From Arenicola marina (Eukaryota; Annelida; Polychaeta; Arenicolidae): a DNA stretch of 64,000 bases. The stretch lies in the NCBI GenBank assembly GCA_964019135.1, contig OZ025263.1, positions 29,325,639 through 29,389,638 on the forward strand, in the 5' to 3' direction. The notes under the pieces were generated by a model. That model searched no databases. It was not told where the DNA came from and saw only the letters and a program-made list of their open reading frames with translations. This document shows positions 34,755 to 45,443 of the stretch, in pieces (the first letter of the stretch is position 1; every line of letters begins with the position of its first letter). Both the position numbers and the translations under genes were made by a program.

Positions 34755-35002
34755 TGTTGCCTAACCAAGAACAGTCAAGCCTTAAAACGCCGTTTGTAAT
34801 ACCTTATCATAAACGCACGGACTACCGTCTCCGGCGAACGACCACCGACAAAAGACGACAAAAGACATTTACGCGGGATGAATAACAACAACACAATGAT
34901 TCGACCATTACAATGGTGCCTCAATTCGGTCTTTAGGCCGTCAGAACTGAGGCGCTAACTGCCAAACGTCCTTCGTTGTTTAGTCAGACAGCTGGCGCCC
35001 GA
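34755..35002 (+). mobile_element. Possible solo or 5' LTR remnant with primer-binding-like site
   Basis: A 236-bp stretch starts TGT (34755) and ends ACA (34990). Two bases later comes TGGCGCCCGA (34993-35002), which matches the first ten bases of a tRNA-Lys-type primer-binding site. No second LTR, polypurine tract or gag/pol is seen, so it may be chance. Confidence 0.25.
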
Positions 35003-35420
35003 TATCAAATTCAAGCGGAGGTCTGCACGACCGCCACGGAGTACCAGGAGAAAAACAAAGCAACCGGGCCCCACCAATCGGCTGTTATCTGATGAAGGAT
35101 GACATACCTGGTGAACATGACCGCTTCAACCATTTGCGGCAGATGGCACGCTACGAGCGTCACTTTCACCTCGACGATATAAGATACACATGGCGATCTA
35201 TGTTGACAGCTTGCGTTCTACGCAGGCAATTTGCGCTTAACATATACACAACTATATTTTTTGTCGGCTTGTCGACATGATATATTATCTATTTAAGTAT
35301 TTTTATTGAGACATTTTTCGGCCGAGGGGCCCTTGGCTTGGGATGCCCTGATGGACTTTCGTTACATGGCACTCGGTTATAGATCGTCGGACAACTGTAA
35401 CATCCGGGTAACCAAGGTAT

Positions 35421-35428
35421 TATATAAA
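35421..35428 (+). promoter_or_regulatory. Possible TATA box
   Basis: tatataaa about 75 bases upstream of the ATG of the GPCR-like exon. The position fits a short 5' UTR, but there is no other support. Confidence 0.3.
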
Positions 35429-35502
35429 CTTACATCCGGGTAGTTTAATTCCTTCTTCCGGTGTGGACAACATCTGAGAGGAGTTCCTGCCATCCTAGCA
35501 TC

Positions 35503-35713
35503 ATGGAGCCGACTGAGGATATGCCTCTCAGTCCCGCTAACGGGAGTTTTGCGGATCCAAACTCGACCATTTCCGGACCATATTTCAACCTGACCGCCTC
35601 AGCCGGGCACTATGGCAACCGGTCATGGTCCCTAGATAAACCCTTCGATTTGCTTCACATCCGGGTCATCTTTATCGTGCTCTACAGCCTTGAATCTGCG
35701 GTCTGCATCGTAG
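35503..35713 (+). CDS. First coding exon of a putative class A GPCR
   Basis: The ATG at 35503 sits in a fair context (catcATGg). The 70 complete codons encode an N-terminus with four N-X-S/T sequons (NGS, NST, NLT, NRS), expected of an extracellular receptor tail. A hydrophobic segment (about residues 52-70, IRVIFIVLYSLESAVCIVG) follows that looks like transmembrane helix 1. The exon ends in AG|GTGAGT (donor at 35714-35719), splitting a Gly codon right where class A receptors carry the helix-1 Gly-Asn pair; unspliced reading hits a stop two codons later. Peptide-receptor-like in style, but the ligand class cannot be named. No downstream exon is recognised within the window. It could also be another membrane protein. 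Confidence 0.6.
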
Positions 35714-36330
35714 GTGAGTGAGAGGGGTGGCGGATGGGGGTGGGGGGGGGGGTGCGGGGGATGTGTGTGATGGAGGGAGGGAGGATGGAGATGAAGTACA
35801 TGGGGTTGAGAGGGGGTTGGGGGTGAGTCGGGGGTTAAGCGGTTAAGGATATGTCGGTGATATGAGATATGAGGCCATGTGGGCGTGTATGCTTCAAGAT
35901 AAAACATAATCGCGGAAAGGAGCATCAAGCAACAAATCGGGTGACCAATATTACAATGTGCGTTTCCTGACACTCTTAGTTAATCCGTAGCTCGCCTTAA
36001 TGTTGCGATATTCCTATTGCTTAAGGCCCAACCATTAAAACAAGTACCAATCTCCTTATTACAATTAAATTTACACTGACGCATGCCGCGAGATTGTAGA
36101 TAACAAGCAGGCAATGGGAAATAACAGTGAGGCAGACAGTCGCCTGCTTCCTCAAAGCGTTTTCGCACTCTTTCGCTAGGGCGGTGCTGCGCAAATTGAT
36201 AGGAAAAATGCGCCACGCACTTCTATACATTTGTGCCGGGAACCCAGCCTAAGTCTAATAACACACGGTATTAGGTGAGTTCAGTCACAATTATAACTGT
36301 TTCGAAAGGGTGCACGACGTTTTTGCAGTA
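35714..36330 (+). other. Presumptive intron 1 of the GPCR-like gene, proximal part
   Basis: Starts with a consensus donor and a G-rich run (35720-35830), a common intron-start composition. No exon-like sequence seen. Confidence 0.4.
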
Positions 36331-36468
36331 TTGAATAGGGTGTGCGGGCGGGGGGGCGAGGGGGGGTGGCTGGGGGGCTCGGCCGGGGCGGGCCATCCCG
36401 ATCCTCCTCTAAAGACCAGGTCGTACCCAAAGTAGAGGAACATGAATGAAGTCATTTAGACCTTATTG
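36330..36468 (+). repeat. G-rich module with conserved tail, copy 1
   Basis: A GGCGGG-rich block, then 'gaggaacatgaatgaagtca' and 'tttagaccttatt'. The same tail ends the G-rich blocks at 40855-41048 and 45955-46089. Confidence 0.75.
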
Positions 36469-38650
36469 GCAGGCGGGGCGAGGCGGGCGGGGCGGGGTGG
36501 GCGTGGTGGGTCAGCGGGGCTGTGGGGCGTCATGGGGATATGATCGGCAGGCGGGAAGGGGCGGGCGGGGCGGGGTGGGTCAGCGGGGCTGTGGGGCATC
36601 ATGGGGATATGATCGGCAGGCGGGGTGGGTCAGCGGGGCTGTGGGGCATAATGGGGATATGATCGGCAGGCGGGAAGGGGCGGGGTAGCCAGGGTGGGTC
36701 AGCGGGGCTGTGGGGCATCATGGGGATATGATCGGCAGGCGGGGCGGGTCAGCGGGGCTGTGGGGCATAATGGGGATATGATCGGTAGGTGGGGCGGGGC
36801 GGGGTGGGTCAGCGGGGCTGTGGGGCATCATGGGGATATGATCGGCAGGCGGGGCGGGTCAGCGGGGCTGTGGGGCATCATGGGGATATGATCGGCAGGC
36901 GGGGCGGGTCAGCGGGGCTGTGGGGCATCGTGGGGATATGATCGGCAGGCGGGGCGGGGTGGACAGGGCGGGTCAGCGGGGCTGTGGGGCATAATGGGGA
37001 TATGATCGGCAGGCGGGAAGGGGCGGGGTAGCCAGAGTGGGTCAGCGGGGCTGTGGGGCATCATGGGGATATGATCGGCAGGCAGGGCGGGTCAGCGGGG
37101 CTGTGGGGCATAATGGGGATATGATCGGCGGGCGGGGCGGGGCGGGGTGGGTCAGCGGGGCTGTGGGGCATCATGGGGATATGATCGGCAGGCGGGGCGG
37201 GTCAGCGGGGCTGTGGGGCATCATGGGGATATGATCGGCAGGCGGGGCGGGGTAGCCAGGGTGGGTCAGCGGGGCTGTGGGGCATAATGGGGATATGATC
37301 GGCAGGCGGGGCGGGGTGGACAGGGCGGGTCAGCGGGGCTGTGGGGCATAATGGGGATATGATCGGCAGGCGGGAAGGGGCGGGGTAGCCAGGGTGGGTC
37401 AGCGGGGCTGTGGGGCATCATGGGGATATGATCGGCAGGCGGGGCGGGTCAGCGGGGCTGTGGGGCATAATGGGGATATGATCGGCAGGCGGGGCGGGGC
37501 GGGGTGGGTCAGCGGGGCTGTGGGGCATCATGGGGATATGATCGGCAGGTGGGGCGGGTCAGCGGGGCTGTGGGGCATCATGGGGATATGATCGGCAGGC
37601 GGGGCGGGGTAGCCAGGGTGGGTCAGCGGGGCTGTGGGGCATAATGGGGATATGATCGGCAGGCGGGGCGGGGTGGACAGGGCGGGTCAGCGGGGCTGTG
37701 GGGCATAATGGGGATATGATCGGCAGGCGGTAAGGGGCGGGGTAGCCAGGGTGGGTCAGCGGGGCTGTGGGGCATCATGGGGATATGATCGGCAGGCGGG
37801 GCGGGGTGGACAGGGCGGGTCAGCGGGGCTGTGGGGCATCGTGGGGATATGATCGGCAGGCGGGGCGGGGCGGGCAGGGCGGGTCAGCGGGGCTGTGGGG
37901 CATCGTGGGGATATGATCGGCAGGCGGGGCGGGGCGGGCAGGGCGGGTCAGCGGGGCTGTGGGGCATCGTGGGGATATTATCGGCAGGCGGGGCGGGGTG
38001 GACAGGGCGGGTCAGCGGGGCTGTGGGGCATAATGGGGATATGATCGGCAGGCGGGAAGGGGCGGGGTAGCCAGGGTGGGTCAGCGGGGCTGTGGGGCAT
38101 AATGGGGATATGATCGGAAGGCGGGGCGGGGCGGGGTGGGTCAGCGGGGCTGTGGGGCATCATGGGGATATGATCGGCAGGCGGGGCGGGGTAGCCAGGG
38201 TGGGTCAGCGGGGCTGTGGGGCATAATGGGGATATGATCGGCAGGCGGGGCGGGGTGGACAGGGCGGGTCAGCGGGGCTGTGGGGCACCATGGGGATATG
38301 ATCGGCAGGCGGGGCGGGGTGAACAGGGCGGGTCAGCGGGGCTGTGGGGCACCATGGGGATATGATCGGCAGGCGGGGCGGGGTGGACAGGGCGGGTCAG
38401 CGGGGCTGTGGGGCACCATGGGGATATGATCGGCAGGCGGGGCGGGGTGGACAGGGCGGGTCAGCGGGGCTGTGGGGCATCATGGGGATATGATCGGCAG
38501 GCGGGGCGGGGTGGACAGGGCGGGTCAGCGGGGCTGTGGGGCATAATGGGGATATGATCGGCAGGCGGGGCGGGGTAGCCAGGGTGGGTCAGCGGGGCTG
38601 TGGGGCATAATGGGGATATGATCGGCAGGCGGGGCGGGGCGGGCAGGGTG
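36469..38650. repeat. G-rich minisatellite, ~50-75-bp units
   Basis: About 38 units sharing 'gggtcagcggggctgtgggg' and 'atggggatatgatcggcagg', separated by variable GGCGGGGCGG linkers (some with 'tagccagggt' or 'tggacagggc'). The unit types alternate in longer blocks, so there is higher-order structure. The plus strand is dense in G runs able to form G-quadruplexes. Open frames here are repeat by-products. Confidence 0.95.
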
Positions 38651-38984
38651 TGGGAGGACGTGGTGGGTTGGGCTGGTCGGGGTGTGGGGGGCGGGGCGGG
38701 ATGGGCGGGTAGGGGTGTGAGGGACTAGGTGGGCAGGGGCATAGCTCCTCCTCCACCATCGGGCATGACATGTAAGCTGCCTTGGACGGCTGCTTCCGGT
38801 TCCGCTGCAGGGCGACCCCGGATGGGTGAGGGGTGGGGAGGAAGGGGCAGGGGCGGGGTCTAGTCCAATTGGCGTGATTAAGGTCACCCCGCACTTCACG
38901 GATAAGACATGATCCAGCTACCTCACAGAACAGGTGCGCCTCCATGAAGGACCCCTGAGGGGGAGAGGGGGCTGGGTAGCCATG
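38651..38984. other. GC-rich unique sequence after the minisatellite
   Basis: No recognisable exon or gene. The minus-strand Pro/His-rich frames are extensions of repeat frames. Confidence 0.45.
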
Positions 38985-39165
38985 CCGGATGTCGATTTTA
39001 AGAATAGGTCCATGTCACATGTCGGTTTTAATCAAGCAGAGGTCCAAGTTGCATGTCCATTTTTAAGAAAAGTTCCTTATCGCTAAGTCTTGATATTGCA
39101 TGTCGATTTTAAGGCAACCCAATGTCGCGTTGTCGATTTTAAAAATCGTCGTGTCGCCGTGTGGT
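38985..39165 (+). repeat. TGTCG-rich dispersed repeat, copy 3
   Basis: Four to five repeats of 'tgtcgattttaa' with variants 'tgtcggttttaa' and 'tgtccatttttaa', ending 'cgtgtcgccgtgtgg'. Related to 27300-27665 by the TGTCGATTTT core. Confidence 0.65.
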
Positions 39166-39677
39166 AAAGGCCATCTGGTTTCCTCTATGGCGGACTCACT
39201 CACCCCTTGAGCCGAGTCTCCCTGAAGGTCTTATGGGATAGGTTGCAGGTGCTCGGGGGACCCCCCGCCGGGGCCATGAGAGCGGAGGGGAGTGTATCGT
39301 CCATGGGATAAAGGCAGATACGCTCATCGCAATCTCATTTATGTCTGTTGGGTGTCACTGTCCGAGTGGGAATTAAACTTCAAACCGAGTCGAGATTTAC
39401 GGAACTAATGACTCATCCAAGGCCTCTTAACCTAACTTTATCTAGCAGGCGGGTAGGGTACTATTATAATTGGATGAAGCACACCTGATTCCTCCAGAAT
39501 TGTCCATTGAATCTCCTATGCCGGTATATCTTACCTGTTCTTCTTCTTGCGCCAAAATGGGTTTCAGCAACGCGAGGAATATCTAGTCGTCTTTATTATT
39601 TTGAACTACATTTTAGAAAATATACATATAGTCAATGCGGTAAACTTGAACTATGTTCTATAACTGCAAAGATTCTT
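39166..39677. other. Non-coding, nothing recognised
   Basis: No repeats or gene-like frames beyond chance. Confidence 0.45.
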
Positions 39678-39827
39678 TCACAATTTGTCTGATCAGTCGA
39701 CTTCTTTACCTTGTTATCTTTTGACTTGTAATTACATTTATACATATCGGTACCCGTACGAAAATATCATATAGAAATTCCATGCAAAAAATATTTTAAA
39801 TTTTCTATCGATTTTTCTTTGAAAAGA

Positions 39828-40040
39828 ATTTCCATAGATTTTCCATAGATTTTCCATAGAATTTTCATAGAGTTTCCATAGAGTTTCCATGGAATTTCCA
39901 TAGAGTTTCCATAGTTTTTTTATCATAGAATTATTATAGAATTACCATAGAGTTTCCATAGAATTTCCATAGTTTTTTCATAGAATTATTATAGAATTAC
40001 CATAGAGTTTCCATAGGATTTCCATATAGTTTCCATAGAG
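39828..40040. repeat. ~12-bp tandem repeat (ttccatagagtt)
   Basis: About 17 degenerate units, with a copy at 44926-45138. A related motif ('ttctatagaaa') is scattered at 40390-40545. Confidence 0.85.
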
Positions 40041-40050
40041 CTCCCGGGGG

Positions 40051-40345
40051 GCTTCCATATTGTAGTGATTAGCGCACTCGACCGCCAATCCATAGGTCCT
40101 GGGTTTGAAGCCGGGCTCGGGCACATAATCTGGGGCATGATTCATCCTTTCATCCTTCATTGTCCCGAAGGTTCCTTCGCCCGATTTAGCCTTCATGTGC
40201 ACAAAAGTGGCCTAAACCACCAACACCCTGGGTGAGTCCAACATCAGCTCCGTCTCGGCTGAACGGGCACGGCCGTTGGGCAGACCTTCGCATCTCATGC
40301 TGCTTCTACAAACATGCAAACGTATCTGATCATAACCGGCTACGA
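40051..40345 (+). mobile_element. SINE family B
   Basis: The pol III-type head has A-box-like 'gtagtgattagcgcactcg' and B-box-like 'ctgggtttgaagcc', followed by 'ccgggctcgggcaca', 'ctggggcatgatt' and 'aaaagtggcctaaaccacca'. The 3' end is near 'cataaccggctacgag' with an A-rich tail. Duplicated at 45149-45443. Confidence 0.7.
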
Positions 40346-40639
40346 GAAGAAAAAAAATGGTTTTGTCGAAATATTATCTCTATATATAAACCAATTGCTC
40401 TATAGAAGTATCCCTACATCTTGTAGAGAAATAATTTTTTCTATAGAAATATCTGTTCACGTTTATAGAAAATAATTGTTCTATAGAATTATGTACAAAC
40501 GTTCTATAGAAAATCATATTTCTATAGATTTTTCTCTTTAGAAATTCTATGGAGTTCTTTAGAATGTTTTACTACGAGTATTTGTATGTTGATTGCTAAA
40601 TTAAGCATTTTATTTAAAAACGGTGCTTAGGTTAGGGAA

Positions 40640-41048
40640 CCGGGGGTGGGGGGGGGGGACCGGCCCTTCTTCAGCATCTGGTTGCTGCTACTTGACTGGG
40701 ATACGCTTCTTTATTCACGGAGAGATAAACCTGTCGGGGGGGGGGGGGGGGGCTTAAGCCGCAGTTGCCCCCAGGTTGTTCCGCCACTGCCTTGTGAGTA
40801 CAGCAAGCAGAAGCTTCGTCCCAACGAAGATTTTAATCGCGGCGCATGCCGGAGGGGTCGGGGCGGCTTGGGCGGCGGGCGGGGCGGCGAGCGGGTGGGG
40901 GGGAGGGGCGGGGTGGGGGCGGGCGGGCGGGTTGGTCAGCCGGGACGCCAGGGGGCGGGGGGGGGGCGGGTGGACTATCCCTATCTTCCCCTGCAGACTA
41001 TGTCGTACCCTAGGGAGAGGAACATGAATGAAGTCATTTAGACCTTAT
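40640..41048 (+). repeat. G-rich module with conserved tail, copy 2
   Basis: G runs near 40649 and 40736, a GGCGGGCGGGG block at 40855-40970, then the 'gaggaacatgaatgaagtca' tail shared with 36330-36468. Ala/Gly-rich frames here are compositional. Confidence 0.8.
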
Positions 41049-41204
41049 TTTTGGAAACGATTTGTCAATAAATATATAGGATCTTGAGCATTAGCGACCA
41101 GGCTTGAGTCAGAGAAACTAGTCCATAATGAGAAATCTAGTGATTTGTTTTAAAATTCGATGAAATTATTTACCTCCTTTAAATCTGGAGCATTCCGGCT
41201 GGTG

Positions 41205-41347
41205 ATCCTTGGAGCCATGTCCCCGCGGGTAACCCCCTACTCTTTACAAAGAAAGACATGGGATCTTCATCCTGCTACCACACAGACTTGGCCACAGCGG
41301 GGTTGAATGCCAGCGCCCTAGCCCACTGAGCTAGCGGTCCGGCCCCG
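41205..41347 (-). mobile_element. SINE family A, 5' part
   Basis: On the minus strand, A-box 'tagctcagtgggctagg' and a degraded B-box, then 'gtgtggtagcaggatgaag' and 'aaagagtagggggttac'. The 3' tail is missing. Duplicated at 46246-46388. Confidence 0.75.
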
Positions 41348-41539
41348 TATCAATATATAGGGATCTGTCTCAAATATATGCCATATTTTCCACAAATCCA
41401 CCACCAAAGTGAGTTATTCTTCAGCAGTGGACGTCGTTAATACAGTCAGAAAAGAGCGAAAAGGAACGTGATGTCGACCACCACACTGACACTGATTGCT
41501 CATCAAGAATCCGCCGTTATACGTAAAACACCATCTACA

Positions 41540-41737
41540 TTGGTTGGTTGGCTGTATATTCTGGACGCGTTAACTACTGTTGGTCATATCATGTCAGTGG
41601 CAGAAGGAAGGGAGAGTGGGGCCAGGTCCCCCGGGGGTAACCCATATTCTTGCAAAGAAGGACATGGGATCTTTATCCTGCGAACGAACAGACATGACCA
41701 AAGCGGGGCGCGACCCACCGATCCACGGCTCTCAGGT
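41540..41737 (-). mobile_element. SINE family A, 5'-truncated
   Basis: The minus strand reads from 'cgtggatcggtgggtcgcg' (B-box region) through 'caggataaagatcccatg' to the 'atatgaccaacag' and 'tatacagccaaccaacc' tail. The A-box head is missing. Duplicated at 46581-46778. Confidence 0.75.
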
Positions 41738-41999
41738 AGACAAAACAGGATCGGTGAGAAGGGTGGGGAGTTAGGGGCGGATGTCCCAGAAGGAAGACCC
41801 ATCGAGAAACCAAAGATTTTTATTGTCTAAACAAATGTTGCAAGTTGTCGCGCAATATCCGAGCAATTGTGGAAGTTGTCTTCTTGGCATTTAACGCGAA
41901 TGACAAAACAAGTTTATCTTATCTTATCTTAAGTACATCGTCGGATTTCGTAAAACGTTGTGAATTAATGGAGGAACGTTAGGAAAGGGTGAATTAATG

Positions 42000-42910
42000 A
42001 AGTGTCGTTGTATGCCACCATTAGGCACACATTGGCTAAACCGGGCCAAGGAATCTCCAGAGATACTGACATGCTGCTGACGGTGGCGCCCTCTATCGCG
42101 AGCAATTCCTGGCTAAGCGATCACGCGAAAACGTCGGTTGTCCTTGCAGCTCAGCCCAATGCAAATTCGTATCAGACAGTCGGAAGAGAAAACGTGAGAA
42201 GAGTAATAGGACAGCGTGGCGTGATCACTGGGATGTCACGGGGAGGGAGGTGGGGCGATGAATGACGAGGGTAGGGTTTTAAGGGCGCATATTTCCATGT
42301 GGCGAGGGGACAAGGTATTTTTTACAACTGGGCAATATGCCCTGCCGGGTGTTTTAGTCATAAACCCTTCGCATTTGACAGAAAAAATCGTCAAACATGA
42401 ATCAATTGAATTTATGAGATGCTAGGAGAAACACGAATCACCAGATGGTTGGAAAACTCCCAATTTTCCATTAGAAACCGACAAAGGCAGAATTTAATAT
42501 GTTTCCGGATAACCATGGATTCGTGTTAGTAACTCGTTATTTTAACTCAGTTTTTAACTCGGACCAATTCACTGTCCACCTGTATCAAAGCAGTAGCAAA
42601 AGATCCGACGGTTAGAATCGCCATTATAGTTAGAATGTCGCTAGCTAGAATTTGTTTCTCGTTCTCGAGTTTACGCGGTGGTAATTAGCATCCATAATCT
42701 CAAAATTAAAGATGTATCACTTTCCTGATTCGGCAACTGTGAATGACATCTAATTGTGTTTCTTTATTTTCATAATCGCACAGCAAGTCGTGACATCAAG
42801 CAGACACAATACATGTAATAGTGCGACAAATACCAAGATAATGATGTGCAATTTCTGAAATGACTTCCAACTGTTTCTAGTTTTGGCCCGATAAAGTTAT
42901 GCTCGTCAAT
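42000..42910. other. Non-coding, no gene recognised
   Basis: The 87-residue open frame at 42002-42265 is conserved in the duplicate (47043-47306), but only because the DNA is near-identical. It shows no domain. Confidence 0.45.
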
Positions 42911-42917
42911 ATATTTG

Positions 42918-42975
42918 TTTTTCCTCTTTTTTTTTTCTCTTTTTTTTCTTTTTTCTTTCTTTTTTTTCTTTTTCT
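42918..42975. repeat. Poly-pyrimidine (T-rich) tract
   Basis: Runs of T broken by single C; the counterpart is at 47940-48001 with small length changes. Confidence 0.9.
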
Positions 42976-43475
42976 GCTCGTCAATATTTGCTTCATTTAC
43001 CGTTAAGAAGATTTGCGCTGCTCTAAGCGCGGATTATGAATACGGTCCAAGGTGTGTCAAACTTTAATTACGCTTTGGGAATGTTGTGTTTCACTTCCAA
43101 TGAACAAATAAACTTTGTAGATCTATGTCTAGATTGATTAGGCGCAGTAGGACTTGAGAGACAGGCGTGGTGGCAAGCCTGACACCGGTGCTCTTTGGTA
43201 ATTAGTCGGCCAAATGAAATTGGCTCAAGTGAGGAAACGCGTCCGCAAAGTAAAGTGAATAGAATTAGATTACGGGCAGACTGACGAGGCGCCCACAACG
43301 ACAGGATTATTCTGCTATCGTCCGCTCGCGGCAGCACTGTGCTAAGGACAAGGGTATCCGTGGAAACACAGTATACCTGGTTATAGGTGCGTCGGACGTA
43401 CGTTGCAAGAGTGATAATCATGCCGCTTTAAACAATTAAAAAGAGTGGTAACAAATAATATCTTATGCGTTGCAA

Positions 43476-43607
43476 ATGGATAGAAAGCACAGCGCACATG
43501 ACATGGATAGAAAGCACAGCGGACATGACATGGATAGAAGGCACCGCGGACATGACATAGATAGAAAGCACAGCGCACATGACATGGATGGAAAGCACAG
43601 CGGACAT
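43476..43607. repeat. 27-bp minisatellite, short array (5 units)
   Basis: Units 'ggatagaaggcaccgcgg' plus 'acatgacat'. The five units correspond to five of the first six units of the 26-unit array at 48503-49203. Unique sequence leading to the Fox gene starts right after. Confidence 0.95.
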
Positions 43608-43689
43608 ACCATGAAGATGTGAATATACAATTAATGATGACATAATATAAGCAAGTGGCACGCGAGGAATGACATGGTGGAATGGATAA

Positions 43690-44547
43690 CTAGAATCGAG
43701 ATGAATGGAAATCGGCATAATATCGATTGGTGAAGGCCGATGGCGGAGATGCTGAACTCGTAGTCAGATGATGGTATGTTGGAGATGTGACGGTAGTTGT
43801 GTATGGCCCCGCTGATGCGCGCGGTGTACTCTCTTTTGGGTAGTATGCAGAGTCTTGCAATAGCGCCAGATCATGGAGAGCTTGTCGCAGAATTGGATGA
43901 TTTGCTGCTTCGTCCAACTGGCGTAGTTGGTAAGAAGGGGCGATGCACGGAGAGTTTTGATGGAGTTGTCCCAGTGTATGAGCCGCTTGGTGAACAGCTG
44001 GGTGAAGAACCGAGGTTTGCTGATGCGTATCTAGGGACTGGTCTGTATAATAGTCAGTTTGTCGAGCCTTTTGTATGGCTGCGCGTGCATGTCTGCGATC
44101 AAAGTCTCCGTGGCGGAAGAGCTGCAAGCAGTCGGCTTGGATGGACCATGAATTGCCACGACGGGATTTGCATCGCCTGCCTTTGACGAAGCATTGGTTA
44201 GTGGATAGGCTGTGGCGCACGCTGTTCTGCCAGGCACACTTGGCTGTCTTGAAGTAGGGGTAATTGTCGAGAATCCACTGATAGATATGGATAAGAATCA
44301 TAGTGTTGGATGGTGAACTCATGACGGCTCGGGCGACTAGCTCCAGGAATGATTCCCTGGGCTTGAGATTTTGCTGCATGCATGTACTGTCGGCGATGTG
44401 AAATTGCTGGTTGTCGTACACCGGGACGCTTGATAAACGGTATGTGGTAGGGCTGTGGAGACAATCCGAGACGAAGGGATCGTCCTGGCTGTGGTAACCA
44501 CTTGAATCACAAGTGCTGACGCTGTATTGGCTGGACGGTGACCACAT
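43690..44547 (-). CDS. Forkhead-box transcription factor, FoxQ2-like, 5' end lost in gap
   Basis: A single uninterrupted frame of 285 residues from the first ATG, closing with TAG. The frame stays open upstream to the N gap at 44576 (reading ...STPDY before that Met), so the true start may lie in the gap. Residues about 62-150 are a forkhead domain. IYQWILDNYPYF matches helix 2. Recognition helix WQNSVRHSLSTNQCF (106-120) keeps the Asn, Arg, His and Ser used for DNA contact. A basic wing GRRCKSRRGNSW follows, then GDFDRRHAR, which resembles the FoxQ2 signature (GDF.RRRAR). The usual KPPYSY start is altered to KPRESF. Expected role: nuclear sequence-specific DNA binding. FoxQ2 genes are often intronless and are expanded in spiralians, which suits this divergent copy. 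Subclass assignment is moderately sure. Confidence 0.82.
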   Translation of the reverse strand: MWSPSSQYSVSTCDSSGYHSQDDPFVSDCLHSPTTYRLSSVPVYDNQQFHIADSTCMQQNLKPRESFLELVARAVMSSPSNTMILIHIYQWILDNYPYFKTAKCAWQNSVRHSLSTNQCFVKGRRCKSRRGNSWSIQADCLQLFRHGDFDRRHARAAIQKARQTDYYTDQSLDTHQQTSVLHPAVHQAAHTLGQLHQNSPCIAPSYQLRQLDEAANHPILRQALHDLALLQDSAYYPKESTPRASAGPYTTTVTSPTYHHLTTSSASPPSAFTNRYYADFHSSRF

Positions 44548-44575
44548 GTAGTCTGGAGTAGAGACGACGTTGTGA

Positions 44576-44775
44576 NNNNNNNNNNNNNNNNNNNNNNNNN
44601 NNNNNNNNNNNNNNNNNNNNNNNNNNNNNNNNNNNNNNNNNNNNNNNNNNNNNNNNNNNNNNNNNNNNNNNNNNNNNNNNNNNNNNNNNNNNNNNNNNNN
44701 NNNNNNNNNNNNNNNNNNNNNNNNNNNNNNNNNNNNNNNNNNNNNNNNNNNNNNNNNNNNNNNNNNNNNNNNNNN
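44576..44775. other. Assembly gap (200 N)
   Basis: Exactly 200 N, a fixed placeholder length rather than a measured gap. It interrupts the upstream side of the Fox gene and is followed at once by the second copy of the 39678-43607 duplication. Confidence 0.99.
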
Positions 44776-44925
44776 TCACAATTTGTCTGATCAGTCGACT
44801 TCTTTACCTTGTTATCTTTTGACTTGTAATTACATTTATACATATCGGTACCCGTACGAAAATATCATATAGAAATTCCATGCAAAAAATATTTTAAATT
44901 TTCTATCGATTTTTCTTTGAAAAGA

Positions 44926-45138
44926 ATTTCCATAGATTTTCCATAGATTTTCCATAGAATTTTCATAGAGTTTCCATAGAGTTTCCATGGAATTTCCATA
45001 GAGTTTCCATAGTTTTTTTATCATAGAATTATTATAGAATTACCATAGAGTTTCCATAGAATTTCCATAGTTTTTTCATAGAATTATTATAGAATTACCA
45101 TAGAGTTTCCATAGGATTTCCATATAGTTTCCATAGAG
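44926..45138. repeat. ~12-bp tandem repeat, duplicate of 39828-40040
   Basis: Essentially identical to the left copy. Confidence 0.85.
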
Positions 45139-45148
45139 CTCCCGGGGG

Positions 45149-45443
45149 GCTTCCATATTGTAGTGATTAGCGCACTCGACCGCCAATTCATAGGTCCTGG
45201 GTTTGAAGCCGGGCTCGGGCACATAATCTGGGGCATGATTCGTCCTTTCATCCTTCATTGTCCCGAAGGTTCCTTCGCCCGATTTAGCCTTCATGTGCAC
45301 AAAAGTGGCCTAAACCACCAACACCCTGGGTGAGTCCAACATCAGCTCCGTCTCGGCTGAACGGGCACGGCCGTTGGGCAGACCTTCGCATCTCATGCTG
45401 CTTCTACAAACATGCAAACGTATCTGATCATAACCGGCTACGA
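45149..45443 (+). mobile_element. SINE family B, duplicate of 40051-40345
   Basis: Same element at the same place in the right copy; visible differences include c/t in 'cgccaattcatagg' and a/g in 'tgattcgtcc'. Confidence 0.7.

Larger units (their letters stand above)
39678..43607. repeat. Large direct duplication, left copy (matches 44776-48664)
   Basis: Near-identical to the sequence starting exactly at the right edge of the N gap. The offset is 5098 at the left end, 5041 after a 57-base indel in the G-rich block, and 5027 after a 14-base indel (near 42285). Scattered single-base differences amount to roughly one per hundred or fewer. The identity ends in the 27-bp minisatellite. Confidence 0.95.

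Noticed and set aside
36446-38945. Gly/Trp/Met-rich frames inside the G-rich minisatellite
   Set aside because: Repeat translations interrupted wherever linker length changes; no codon bias or domain.
42002-42265. 87-residue frame conserved at 47043-47306
   Set aside because: Conserved only because the whole 3.9 kb is near-identical; no domain and no independent evidence.
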